Shown here: positions 57,001 to 64,000 of the stretch, piece by piece
Layout of the letters: the number at the start of each line of letters is the position of its first letter
Numbering within the stretch: the stretch's first letter is position 1
Source of the DNA: Roseihalotalea indica
Lineage (GTDB): Bacteria; Bacteroidota; Bacteroidia; Cytophagales; Cyclobacteriaceae
Assembly: GCF_022458895.1 (NCBI RefSeq)
Contig: NZ_JAINFL010000008.1
Location: 1-64,000 of the forward strand
DNA: 64,000 nt
Direction of reading: 5' to 3'
The notes under the pieces: model-generated
Told to the model about the DNA's origin: nothing
Databases searched by the model: none
The model's input: only the letters and a program-made list of their open reading frames with translations
Translations under genes and position numbers: made by a program

Positions 57001-58072
57001 CATAATATTACTGTTTTTCGTTTTCTCACTACTTCCTTCATTACCAGCCGCTTCGATGCAAGAAGGCGGGCACGGTGACCCAGACCCCGAAACGGAAGGA
57101 GCAACCGAGTTTATATTCCATCACGTGCAGGATGCGTACGAATGGCACTTTATCACTATTGGCCACTCTCATATCACGCTTCCGCTTCCGGTTATCCTTT
57201 TTTCACAAGACCGCGGACTGGAAGCATTCATGACGACCAAATTTCACGGAGAAGACCACAACTATGTACCTTATAATGGATACAGACTCAGTGACGATGC
57301 TTCTCATATTGTGGCGGAAGATGGACATGAATTCTATGACTTCTCAATTACTAAGAATGTCTTTGCCATGTTTATTAGTGTGGTGGTGATGCTGCTGATT
57401 TTTCTATCCGTAGCCAACCGATATAAGGGAGACCCTCGCCAAGCCCCTAAAGGTTTACAGTCTTTGCTGGAGCCTATCATCTTATTTATTCGTGACGACA
57501 TTGCTCGGCCAGTTATCGGCGACAAGAAATACCTGCGTTTTATGCCGTACTTACTGACCGTTTTCTTCTTTATTCTTGTTAATAACCTATTAGGTCTTCT
57601 GCCTGGTGCTGCCAATGTTACCGGTAATATTTCAGTTACGTTTGTGTTGGCAATCATTACTTTCTTCATGACGCAGTTTAATGGTAACAAAGGCTATTGG
57701 AATCACATTTTCAATACTCCGGGTGTACCAAAATGGCTGTTACCTATTATGATTCCGGTAGAGATTATTGGTTTATTTACCAAGCCATTTTCCCTGATGG
57801 TTCGTCTTTTTGCAAACATTACGGCGGGTCACATTATTATTCTGAGCTTAATTGCGCTCATCTTCATCTTTGAAAGCGTTGCTATAGGCCCGGTTAGTGT
57901 TATTTTCGGTACGATTATGACCTTCCTGGAATTGCTGGTAGCTTTCCTACAGGCGTATGTATTTACGCTGTTATCAGCCATATATTTTGGTGGTGCCGTT
58001 GAGGAACATCACCATGCCCACGAAGGAGAAGATATGGCTCCCGAACTCCAGCAGGATTCGGCTATGATTTAA
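56981..58072 (+). CDS. atpB: ATP synthase F0 subunit a
   Basis: 363 residues: signal-like hydrophobic N-terminus (8-24), an extended acidic and His-rich periplasmic segment (about 28-120) typical of Bacteroidota AtpB, then the five-helix core with NNLLGLLPG and the essential Arg275 in MVRLFANITAGH, which works with Glu69 of the c ring. The C-terminus is His/Glu-rich. First F0 structural gene; overlaps the previous ORF. Confidence 0.97.
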   Translation: MGKVNYSIILLFFVFSLLPSLPAASMQEGGHGDPDPETEGATEFIFHHVQDAYEWHFITIGHSHITLPLPVILFSQDRGLEAFMTTKFHGEDHNYVPYNGYRLSDDASHIVAEDGHEFYDFSITKNVFAMFISVVVMLLIFLSVANRYKGDPRQAPKGLQSLLEPIILFIRDDIARPVIGDKKYLRFMPYLLTVFFFILVNNLLGLLPGAANVTGNISVTFVLAIITFFMTQFNGNKGYWNHIFNTPGVPKWLLPIMIPVEIIGLFTKPFSLMVRLFANITAGHIIILSLIALIFIFESVAIGPVSVIFGTIMTFLELLVAFLQAYVFTLLSAIYFGGAVEEHHHAHEGEDMAPELQQDSAMI

Positions 58073-58105
58073 ATTTTTGTTCAATTCATATAACTGTTTA
58101 ACACT

Positions 58106-58363
58106 ATGTTGTTAGCTCTTTTATTACAAGCAGCCGAAGCTGCTTCTGGTTATGGTTTACTAGGTGCAGGTATTGGTGCCGGAATTGTCGCGATAGGCGC
58201 AGGTTTAGGCATTGGCCGCATCGGTGGCTCAGCAATGGAAGCCATTGCTCGTCAACCAGAAGCTGGTGGGCAGATTCAAACGGCTATGATTATTGCAGCC
58301 GCACTGATTGAAGGGGTTGCCCTGTTTGGTGTGATTATCTGTCTGATCATCGCCACTGCTTAA
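58106..58363 (+). CDS. atpE: ATP synthase F0 subunit c
   Basis: 85 residues, hairpin of two membrane helices with the GAGIGAGIVAIGAGLGIGRIG glycine zipper and polar RQPE loop. The proton-carrying carboxylate is Glu69 (ALIEG). The residues that mark a Na+-binding c ring (Gln in helix 1 and Ser/Thr after the Glu) are absent, so H+ coupling is inferred. A terminator-like hairpin follows immediately. Confidence 0.97.
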   Translation: MLLALLLQAAEAASGYGLLGAGIGAGIVAIGAGLGIGRIGGSAMEAIARQPEAGGQIQTAMIIAAALIEGVALFGVIICLIIATA

Positions 58364-58372
58364 TTGAATGAA

Positions 58373-58409
58373 ACCCGAAGTCAGCGCTAGGCTGCTTCGG
58401 GTCTTTTTT
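58373..58409 (+). terminator. Terminator/attenuator hairpin between atpE and atpF
   Basis: ACCCGAAG (58373-58380) pairs with CTTCGGGT (58395-58402), and the inner CAGC with GCTG around a five-base loop; one bulged T. A U-tract (CTTTTTTG) follows at once. This 12-bp stem is the strongest hairpin of the window and begins 9 bp after the atpE stop. Confidence 0.88.
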
Positions 58410-58440
58410 GTTTAATCAATAGACTTATAAATACTATCCT

Positions 58441-58935
58441 ATGGATTTAATATCACCAGATTCGGGACTCATTATCTGGCAATTGCTTATTTTTCTGGCG
58501 GTGTTATTCATCCTGGGCAAATTTGCCTGGAAACCCATTTTAACTGCCCTGAACGAGCGGGAATCTTCTATTGAAGAAGCATTGGCTTCAGCCGAACGGG
58601 CCAAAGAAGAAATGAAACAACTGCAAGCCAGTAACCAACAACTATTGGCCGAGGCTCGAAAAGAGCGCGAAACCATGCTGAAAGAGGCTAATGCAGCAGC
58701 GGGCAAAATTAAAGATATGGCCCGGGAAGAAGGCGAACGCGAGCGGAAGCGTATGGTTGAAGATGCTAGTGCCGAAATTGAAAACCAAAAGAAAGCAGCT
58801 TTAGCGGAAGTTAAGCAGCAGGTAGCTGAATTATCAGTGCAGATTGCCGAAAAAATTCTTCGGGAAAATCTGAAAGGGGAAACAGCCCAAAAATCCTATA
58901 TCGATAAGTTGGTAAGCGACTTAAACAGAAACTAA
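58441..58935 (+). CDS. atpF: ATP synthase F0 subunit b
   Basis: 164 residues: one N-terminal membrane helix (about 9-28) and a long charged coiled coil rich in Ala, Glu, Lys and Gln (about 40-150) that forms the peripheral stalk together with delta. Start MDLISPDSGLIIWQ is the family N-terminus in Bacteroidota. Lies 77 bp after atpE, beyond the terminator-like hairpin, so it depends on readthrough or its own promoter. Confidence 0.96.
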   Translation: MDLISPDSGLIIWQLLIFLAVLFILGKFAWKPILTALNERESSIEEALASAERAKEEMKQLQASNQQLLAEARKERETMLKEANAAAGKIKDMAREEGERERKRMVEDASAEIENQKKAALAEVKQQVAELSVQIAEKILRENLKGETAQKSYIDKLVSDLNRN

Positions 58936-58969
58936 GAAAACTATACTTCATCTATTTGATTAATTAGAT

Positions 58970-59527
58970 ATGACGGATGTTCGGGTTGCGTCGCGCTACG
59001 CAAAATCATTAATAGAACTAGCCATAGAAAAAAATGCGCTGGAAGACATTTACAAGGATATGCAGCTTTTCTCCGAAACCTGCCAGTCTAATCGTGACTT
59101 CCTGCTCATGTTGAAGAACCCTATCATCAATCACAATAAGAAGAAGGCAATTCTATATAAGATATTCCAGGGAAGGGTAAATGAAGCGAGCTTAGCTATC
59201 TTCGATATTATTACCCGTAAGAACCGAGAAGCCATTCTACCATCGATTGCCGAAGAGTTCATCAGCCAGTATCGTCAATATAATGGTATTGATAAAGTGG
59301 TTGTTACCAGTTCTGTTCCATTAACATCTGAGCTTCGGCAAAAACTGATCAGCAATATTAAAGAGCGCACCGGGAAAAAAGTTGATCTTACAGAAAAAGT
59401 AGATCCTAACCTGATTGGCGGCTTTGTACTGCAAATTGGCGACCGGATGATGGATAACTCTGTAAAGTCTAAGCTCAAAGCGCTGGAATACGAATTTACT
59501 GACGAAACTTACAATAAAGAATTTTAA
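58970..59527 (+). CDS. atpH: ATP synthase F1 subunit delta
   Basis: 185 residues, helical N-terminal domain (VRVASRYAKSLIELA is typical) and C-terminal domain with LIGGFVLQIGDRMMDNSVKSKL. It links the F1 head to subunit b as part of the peripheral stalk. Starts 34 bp after atpF. No oddity seen. Confidence 0.96.
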   Translation: MTDVRVASRYAKSLIELAIEKNALEDIYKDMQLFSETCQSNRDFLLMLKNPIINHNKKKAILYKIFQGRVNEASLAIFDIITRKNREAILPSIAEEFISQYRQYNGIDKVVVTSSVPLTSELRQKLISNIKERTGKKVDLTEKVDPNLIGGFVLQIGDRMMDNSVKSKLKALEYEFTDETYNKEF

Positions 59528-59619
59528 AATAATTGATGGTTAGCCTGTTCTCATTAATGAATGAATCAGTCAGGCAACCTATAATCATCTAATCTATTTA
59601 TCATTAAACATAAACGTTC

Positions 59620-61197
59620 ATGGCAGAGGTAAGACCCGATGAGGTTTCAGCAATACTACGCGAACAGCTATCCAGTTTTAAAACTGAGGCCGAACTGGAA
59701 GAAGTCGGCACGGTGCTCCAGATTGGAGACGGTGTGGCCCGAATCTACGGTCTCACCCAAGCCCAATCCGGCGAATTATTAGAATTTGAAAATGGCCTGA
59801 ATGCCCTGGTACTCAACCTGGAAGAAGACAATGTTGGTGCCGTACTTTTAGGGGAGCAAGGTGATATTAAAGAAGGCGATTCCGTACGACGTACTGGTCG
59901 TATTGCCTCCATCCGAGTAGGCGAAGGCCTTGTCGGGCGGGTTGTTAACACCCTGGGCCAACCTATTGATGGAAAAGGCCCGATTGAAGGCGAAGTAATA
60001 GAGCTTCCGCTGGAGCGACGTGCCCCCGGCGTGATTTACCGGCAACCGGTAAGTGAGCCTCTGCAAACCGGTATCAAAGCGATTGACTCTATGATTCCAA
60101 TTGGCCGCGGCCAACGGGAGCTGGTTATTGGCGATCGTCAAACTGGAAAAACCGCAGTGGTTATCGATACAATCATTAACCAACGGGAATTCTACGAGAA
60201 AGGTGAGCCTGTATACTGTATTTATGTAGCCTGCGGGCAAAAAGCTTCAACTATTGCTGGTGTAGTAGCTGCGTTAGAGAAAAACGGAGCCATGGATTAT
60301 ACCACTGTAGTAGCAGCAACCGCTTCTGACCCGGCTCCTATGCAGTTCTTTGCACCCTTCACCGGAGCAGTAATTGGCGAGTACTTCCGTGACACCGGGC
60401 GCCCGGCTTTGGTAGTCTATGATGATTTATCTAAGCAAGCGGTAGCCTACCGTGAAGTATCGTTGTTGTTACGTCGTCCTCCCGGGCGTGAAGCTTATCC
60501 CGGCGACGTATTCTACCTGCACTCTCGCTTGTTAGAACGTGCTGCTAAGCTAAACGATAATGATGCCATTGTATCTCAAATGAACGATTTGCCCGAAGCT
60601 ATTAAGCCTAAGGTAAAAGGTGGAGGGTCGCTTACGGCACTTCCAATTATTGAGACACAGGCTGGTGACGTATCAGCGTATATTCCGACCAACGTAATTT
60701 CTATTACCGACGGACAGATATTCCTGGAAAGTAACTTGTTTAACGCAGGTATCCGCCCAGCTATTAACGTAGGTATCTCGGTATCTCGGGTAGGTGGTTC
60801 AGCTCAGATCAAACCGATGAAGAAAGTGGCCGGAACACTGAAGCTGGATCAAGCACAATTCCGCGAGTTGGAAGCCTTCGCTAAATTTGGCTCCGACCTG
60901 GACCCTGCCACTCAACTAACCATTGACCGGGGCCGCCGTAACTTAGAAATTCTGAAGCAACCTCAGTACTCTCCGGTATCGGTTGAAGAGCAGGTAGCTA
61001 TTATCTATGCTTCTACCAGTGGACTATTAGATAAAGTACCTATTGAGAAAGTGCGGGATTTCCAAAAAGAATTTCTGTCTTTCCTGGAAGCTCAGCATAG
61101 TGATGTTATGAGTGCAATTCGTTCCGGAAAATGGGGCGAAGAGCAACAAGGAGCAATCAAGAAAGTAGCTTCTGATCTAGCGAAAAACTACAACTAA
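59620..61197 (+). CDS. atpA: ATP synthase F1 subunit alpha
   Basis: 525 residues with N-terminal beta barrel, nucleotide-binding domain with Walker A GDRQTGKT (171-178), and helical C-terminal domain; the non-catalytic nucleotide-site residues and the arginine-finger segment around [10 protein letters not shown] are present. Forms the alpha3beta3 head with AtpD, whose gene is not in this window. Start ATG 59620. The gap before atpG carries a repeat element. Confidence 0.98.
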   Translation: MAEVRPDEVSAILREQLSSFKTEAELEEVGTVLQIGDGVARIYGLTQAQSGELLEFENGLNALVLNLEEDNVGAVLLGEQGDIKEGDSVRRTGRIASIRVGEGLVGRVVNTLGQPIDGKGPIEGEVIELPLERRAPGVIYRQPVSEPLQTGIKAIDSMIPIGRGQRELVIGDRQTGKTAVVIDTIINQREFYEKGEPVYCIYVACGQKASTIAGVVAALEKNGAMDYTTVVAATASDPAPMQFFAPFTGAVIGEYFRDTGRPALVVYDDLSKQAVAYREVSLLLRRPPGREAYPGDVFYLHSRLLERAAKLNDNDAIVSQMNDLPEAIKPKVKGGGSLTALPIIETQAGDVSAYIPTNVISITDGQIFLESNLFNAGIRPAINVGISVSRVGGSAQIKPMKKVAGTLKLDQAQFRELEAFAKFGSDLDPATQLTIDRGRRNLEILKQPQYSPVSVEEQVAIIYASTSGLLDKVPIEKVRDFQKEFLSFLEAQHSDVMSAIRSGKWGEEQQGAIKKVASDLAKNYN

Positions 61198-61290
61198 CAG
61201 TTAGCAGTGTACAGTGTGCGGTTAGCAGTGAACATATGTGAAGAAAGTTTTATAGGTATTTGTTCACTGCTCATTGCACATTGTTAATTG
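61198..61290. repeat. Palindromic GCAGTG repeat element between atpA and atpG
   Basis: Directly after the atpA stop. Two near-identical direct units, GTTAGCAGTGTACA (61200-61213) and GTTAGCAGTGAACA (61221-61234), 21 bp apart; the second has the perfect inverse complement TGTTCACTGCT at 61261-61271 (pairing with 61224-61234). It looks like a member of a dispersed intergenic repeat family and can fold into a long hairpin in the polycistronic mRNA. Confidence 0.6.
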
Positions 61291-61297
61291 AATATGT

Positions 61298-62176
61298 ATG
61301 CCAAGTCTTAAAGAAGTAAAAAACCGGATATCGTCGGTCAAGTCTACGCAGCAGATTACCCGAGCCATGAAGATGGTGGCGGCTTCTAAGCTGAGAAGAG
61401 CCCAGGATCGTCTGTTACAGATGCGACCCTACGCTCAAAAGCTGACTCAGCTGCTGGCCAATGTCTCTGCTAACCTCAGTGAAGAAAATGTTAGTGAGTA
61501 CGCTAAAGCCCGTGAGGTAAAAAACGTGCTGCTAGTTGCTTTTTCTTCTGACCGGGGATTATGTGGTGCATTCAATGCCAGTTTATTCCGATATACTCGG
61601 CAATTTATCACCAATGAATACGAATTTTATGAGCGTAATCAACGCTTATCAGTATTGACAGTAGGACAGAAAGCATTTGACTATTATAAGCGTCGTGGAT
61701 ACGATCTGAAAAGTGATTATAAAGATTTGTTTTCTGACCCTTCATTTGATCATGTACGGGAAGCAGCAGAATATGTCATGCAACTGTACAAAGAAGGTAA
61801 AGTAGATAAGGTTATTTTAGTATACAATCAGTTTAAGAATGTAGCTACGCAGATTCCTACTACTGAGCAGTTTCTTCCGGTAGAAACGACTACGGAGGAA
61901 GAGCAGTCTACTAATAATATTGATTATATCTACGAGCCCTCCGAGGAATTTATTGTTGAAGAACTTATTCCTCAATCGCTGAAAGTGCAGTTTTACAAAG
62001 CGTATCTTGAATCTAATGCTGCAGAGCAGGGTGCCCGTATGACCGCTATGGATCAGGCAACTGATAACGCTGGCGAGCTGTTAAAAGAGCTGAAACTCAC
62101 CTACAACCGTACGCGCCAAGCCGCCATTACCAAGGAAATCCTTGAGATTGTAGCCGGTGCTGATGCATTGGGGTGA
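61298..62176 (+). CDS. atpG: ATP synthase F1 subunit gamma
   Basis: 292 residues: N-terminal coiled-coil helix (SLKEVKNRISSVKSTQQITRAM), central domain with SSDRGLCGAFN, and C-terminal helix (ARMTAMDQATDNAGELLKELKLTYNR) that form the rotor shaft. Slightly longer than E. coli because of a charged insert near 200-215. Last ATP synthase gene in this cluster; followed by a strong terminator. Confidence 0.97.
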   Translation: MPSLKEVKNRISSVKSTQQITRAMKMVAASKLRRAQDRLLQMRPYAQKLTQLLANVSANLSEENVSEYAKAREVKNVLLVAFSSDRGLCGAFNASLFRYTRQFITNEYEFYERNQRLSVLTVGQKAFDYYKRRGYDLKSDYKDLFSDPSFDHVREAAEYVMQLYKEGKVDKVILVYNQFKNVATQIPTTEQFLPVETTTEEEQSTNNIDYIYEPSEEFIVEELIPQSLKVQFYKAYLESNAAEQGARMTAMDQATDNAGELLKELKLTYNRTRQAAITKEILEIVAGADALG

Positions 62177-62198
62177 TCATCTAAATAACTTTTATTTG

Positions 62199-62234
62199 AA
62201 GGGTTAGTACATTCAATGTGCTAACCCTTTCTTT
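62199..62234 (+). terminator. Terminator of the ATP synthase cluster
   Basis: AAGGGTTAG (62199-62207) pairs with CTAACCCTT (62221-62229), with inner pairs (GU and ACA/TGT) around TTCAA, and the run TCTTTTT follows. It ends the plus-strand transcript just before the convergent methyltransferase gene. Confidence 0.88.
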
Positions 62235-62918
62235 TTAGGTGCCATTCTGTTGCAATACAAATATCACTGATGCGGGTTGTCCGGTTTTGGGATGTAATGG
62301 CTCTCTTATCTCTTTTATAAGGTAGCCCGATTGAGAAAATAAAGCGACCCAATCCTGCAACGTGCGAAAGTACCATTCATACGGTTGGGTAAACTCGCGC
62401 TTCATACCATCCCATGATCCCGGACGCCAACCGCTTTGGTAAGGCCTCCCATCTGAAAGCACTGCCGGATGCAGCGTCTGGACGAATAGCAATCCTGACT
62501 TCTGAAGATAGTGTACTAACGCAGGAACAACCCTCTCAGTCATGTCTTTGTCCAGTAGAGCAAAGTTGATTACTGCACCAGCAAACGGACCGGATGACAA
62601 AGCTTTCTGTTGAATTAGATCCTGATAAGAGGCTACTTCATACTCTCCACTCCTCTTTTTTCGGGCGTTGTCAATAAGAGCTGAAACTGCATCAATGCCC
62701 AATGTGCGTATGCCGTGCTCTGATAGTGCCCGGCTTAGCCACCCTTCTCCACACCCTACATCCAGTAGTGTTTTGGGGCGGTAAGCCAATACCGCTTGTA
62801 TAATTGCCTGGTTCGTGACCAACTGTCGGCTCTCAAGTTCTTCACTGTCAATGGTGGCAATCCACTGTTGAGCGTTTGCCTGCCAGGAAGAAAGAATAGC
62901 ATCGGTAGATTGAGCCAT
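62235..62918 (-). CDS. Class I SAM-dependent methyltransferase, unknown substrate
   Basis: 227 residues with SAM motif I LLDVGCGEGWLSRAL (74-88) and following acidic LGIDAVSALI. N-terminal helices ahead of the core (WQANAQQWIATI) resemble small-molecule methyltransferases. The substrate is not identified. Its ATG overlaps the stop of the upstream SDR by one base (TAATG), so they form a two-gene unit with likely coupled translation. Confidence 0.88.
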   Translation of the reverse strand: MAQSTDAILSSWQANAQQWIATIDSEELESRQLVTNQAIIQAVLAYRPKTLLDVGCGEGWLSRALSEHGIRTLGIDAVSALIDNARKKRSGEYEVASYQDLIQQKALSSGPFAGAVINFALLDKDMTERVVPALVHYLQKSGLLFVQTLHPAVLSDGRPYQSGWRPGSWDGMKREFTQPYEWYFRTLQDWVALFSQSGYLIKEIREPLHPKTGQPASVIFVLQQNGT

Positions 62919-63577
62919 TAATATTGAATTTCGACGTCAAAGTCCTCCTGTTGCTCATAGAGCTTCCAGAACTGTTCAGCAATGGCTGACGGATTATACT
63001 TTTCATCATCGGGCTGAATGTAGCCTTGAATAGTGACGGTTGCTACATGAATACCTTTCGCCCTGACTTCCTGATGCAAACTGTAAGCTGCATTACGTAT
63101 CCCGGCTTTGCCAATGCCTAAAGACCCGTACCGGAAATTAGGATTCAGTGATAAACCACCTCCCGTGAAAAATATCTTTCCCTCTTTACGCTCCTCCATA
63201 CCGGGAAGCACTTCCTGTGCAGCCACAATAGCCCCTACAACGTTGACCCGGAAATCCTGCATTAACTTCTCAGTGCTAACCTCAGTCAGATGAGTTTGGC
63301 CAATAGCTGCCACATTATAGATCAATACATCAGTGTTGCCCAATGAGCCATGCACATAGCGTATGCTGGACTGTATTGAGTCTTCGTCAGCAGCGTCCGT
63401 TAAATAATAATAGGCTTCTATCTTTTCGCTGCTCAATTGTTTCTGAAATTGCTCCAGATGATCTTCATTACGAGATAGCATAGCCACTACAAAGTTGTTT
63501 TTTCCAAACTTCCGGGCCAGGGACAAACCATTTTTTTCGCCCATGCCTATAATCGTTATAACCTTCTTTTCACTCAT
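62918..63577 (-). CDS. Degenerate SDR-family protein lacking the catalytic tyrosine
   Basis: 219 residues with an SDR-like Rossmann fold (ITIIGMGEKNGLSLARKFG; NVAAIG in place of NNAG). The expected YxxxK reads LGIGK (Leu153, Lys157) and the preceding catalytic Ser position is Gly (FFTGGG). Tyr150 lies three residues earlier and could only substitute if the helix shifts. The protein may be an inactive or atypical SDR acting by binding nucleotide or ligand. Paired with the methyltransferase. Confidence 0.82.
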   Translation of the reverse strand: MSEKKVITIIGMGEKNGLSLARKFGKNNFVVAMLSRNEDHLEQFQKQLSSEKIEAYYYLTDAADEDSIQSSIRYVHGSLGNTDVLIYNVAAIGQTHLTEVSTEKLMQDFRVNVVGAIVAAQEVLPGMEERKEGKIFFTGGGLSLNPNFRYGSLGIGKAGIRNAAYSLHQEVRAKGIHVATVTIQGYIQPDDEKYNPSAIAEQFWKLYEQQEDFDVEIQY

Positions 63578-63678
63578 ACAGCTCTAAGGTTTGAAGGAGA
63601 AAAGGCCTTTCCTTATGTCCATACCTAATTATATTGATTTATTAAGAGCAAGTTGCAGAAGCCCACAATATAGTGCGG

Positions 63679-64000
63679 TTAGGGTTGGTTGCTTGCCTGA
63701 TCAAAGAATGTTCGGAAGAATAGTATCTGATAGGCTACTGCGTTGCTCCAGTATGGCCAGTTGTGGGCCCCGGGTCGCTCAATAAAATCGTGCGGTATTT
63801 CATTTTCCAGTAATATCTCGTGCAAACGGCGGTTAATTTGATAAAAGAAATCATCTACCCCACAATCAATGATCAGTGCCAGTTGATCAGGCTGAAGGTT
63901 TGGTGCAATATTGACCACTGATAGTGAATCCCAACGCAGAGGATACTCCTCGTAAGCTCCCAGCTTATCTTTAATATCCCAGTTATTAACGTTAAATGTT
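63679..64000 (-). CDS. Alpha/beta-hydrolase esterase, C-terminal part (gene continues off window)
   Basis: The frame is open from the stop at 63679-63681 to the window edge, so the start lies beyond 64000; about 107 residues are visible. It includes the catalytic Asp segment LIIDCGVDDFF and the catalytic His in RPGAHNWPYW, as in esterase D / tributyrin-esterase type hydrolases of the S-formylglutathione hydrolase group. Nucleophile elbow is off the window. Substrate unknown. Confidence 0.8.
   Translation of the reverse strand, partial: TFNVNNWDIKDKLGAYEEYPLRWDSLSVVNIAPNLQPDQLALIIDCGVDDFFYQINRRLHEILLENEIPHDFIERPGAHNWPYWSNAVAYQILFFRTFFDQASNQP

Overview
The window reads as chromosomal DNA of a gliding-type Bacteroidota bacterium, most likely of the order Cytophagales. 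Evidence: a PorW/SprE lipoprotein of the type IX secretion system, an 869-residue secreted protein with a gliding-motility-type C-terminal sorting domain, a bactofilin, DUF4783- and DUF6913-type proteins, a small bacterial H1-like protein, menaquinone synthesis (MenD), and several promoter boxes of the Bacteroidota TAnnTTTG type. Gene density is high, both strands are used about equally, and several genes appear to start with TTG or GTG. No phage, insertion sequence, CRISPR array, tRNA or complete rRNA gene was found.

Layout. 1-675: no protein gene; two BoxA-like sites on the minus strand suggest the leader of an rRNA (or other antiterminated) operon whose body lies left of the window. 676-3510 (minus): three-gene proton-translocating transhydrogenase, pntA1-pntA2-pntB. 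3622-8627: secreted M20 amidohydrolase, ATP-type PEP carboxykinase, a regulatory-looking gap with a palindrome and phased repeats, and a DASS-family anion transporter. 8648-17415: HtrA-like protease without signal peptide, HTTM membrane protein, small unknown genes, mnmA, a secreted HExxH protein, menD, and a membrane-anchored M23 protein. 17586-30223: alaS, a DUF4783 protein, a K+ channel with RCK domains, a newly noticed 43-codon membrane ORF, ligA, a DUF6913 protein, an H1-like protein, an alpha-oxoamine synthase (candidate sulfonolipid or sphingolipid enzyme), biotin carboxylase, a DUF1015 protein and maf. 30224-33322: an AT-rich, gene-poor stretch with a possible 58-codon ORF, a transglutaminase-like protein apparently lacking its catalytic residues, a receiver-only response regulator and a small unknown protein paralogous to one at 11.2 kb.

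33323-41777: universal stress protein, dnaB, pdxH, an acetylornithine-type aminotransferase, an SDR, a small membrane protein, a GT2 glycosyltransferase, a sigma factor and rsmG. 41778-49592: secreted protein of the family often labelled asparagine synthetase B, a MacB-type permease, the T9SS-sorted surface protein, rlmD, and a sigma/anti-sigma-like pair. 49754-54857 (minus): PBP1A and PorW/SprE. 55039-62176 (plus): M23 peptidase, bactofilin, then the F-type ATP synthase genes atpZ, an atpI-like gene, atpB, E, F, H, A, G. The beta and epsilon genes (atpD, atpC) are absent. A strong hairpin with a U-tract lies between atpE and atpF. 62235-64000 (minus): methyltransferase, a degenerate SDR, and the 3' end of an esterase.

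Functionally this is a core-genome region covering energy conversion (transhydrogenase, PEPCK, ATP synthase), cell-envelope building (two M23 proteins, bactofilin, PBP1A), T9SS/gliding (PorW, CHU_C protein) and translation or replication housekeeping. I did not find an obvious new multi-gene defence or biosynthetic system. The most interesting points are the atpE-atpF attenuator-like hairpin, the 74-bp out-of-frame overlap of bactofilin with atpZ, a catalytically dead-looking transglutaminase-like protein, two unreported-size small ORFs, a pair of small paralogous unknown proteins, and likely leaderless transcripts.
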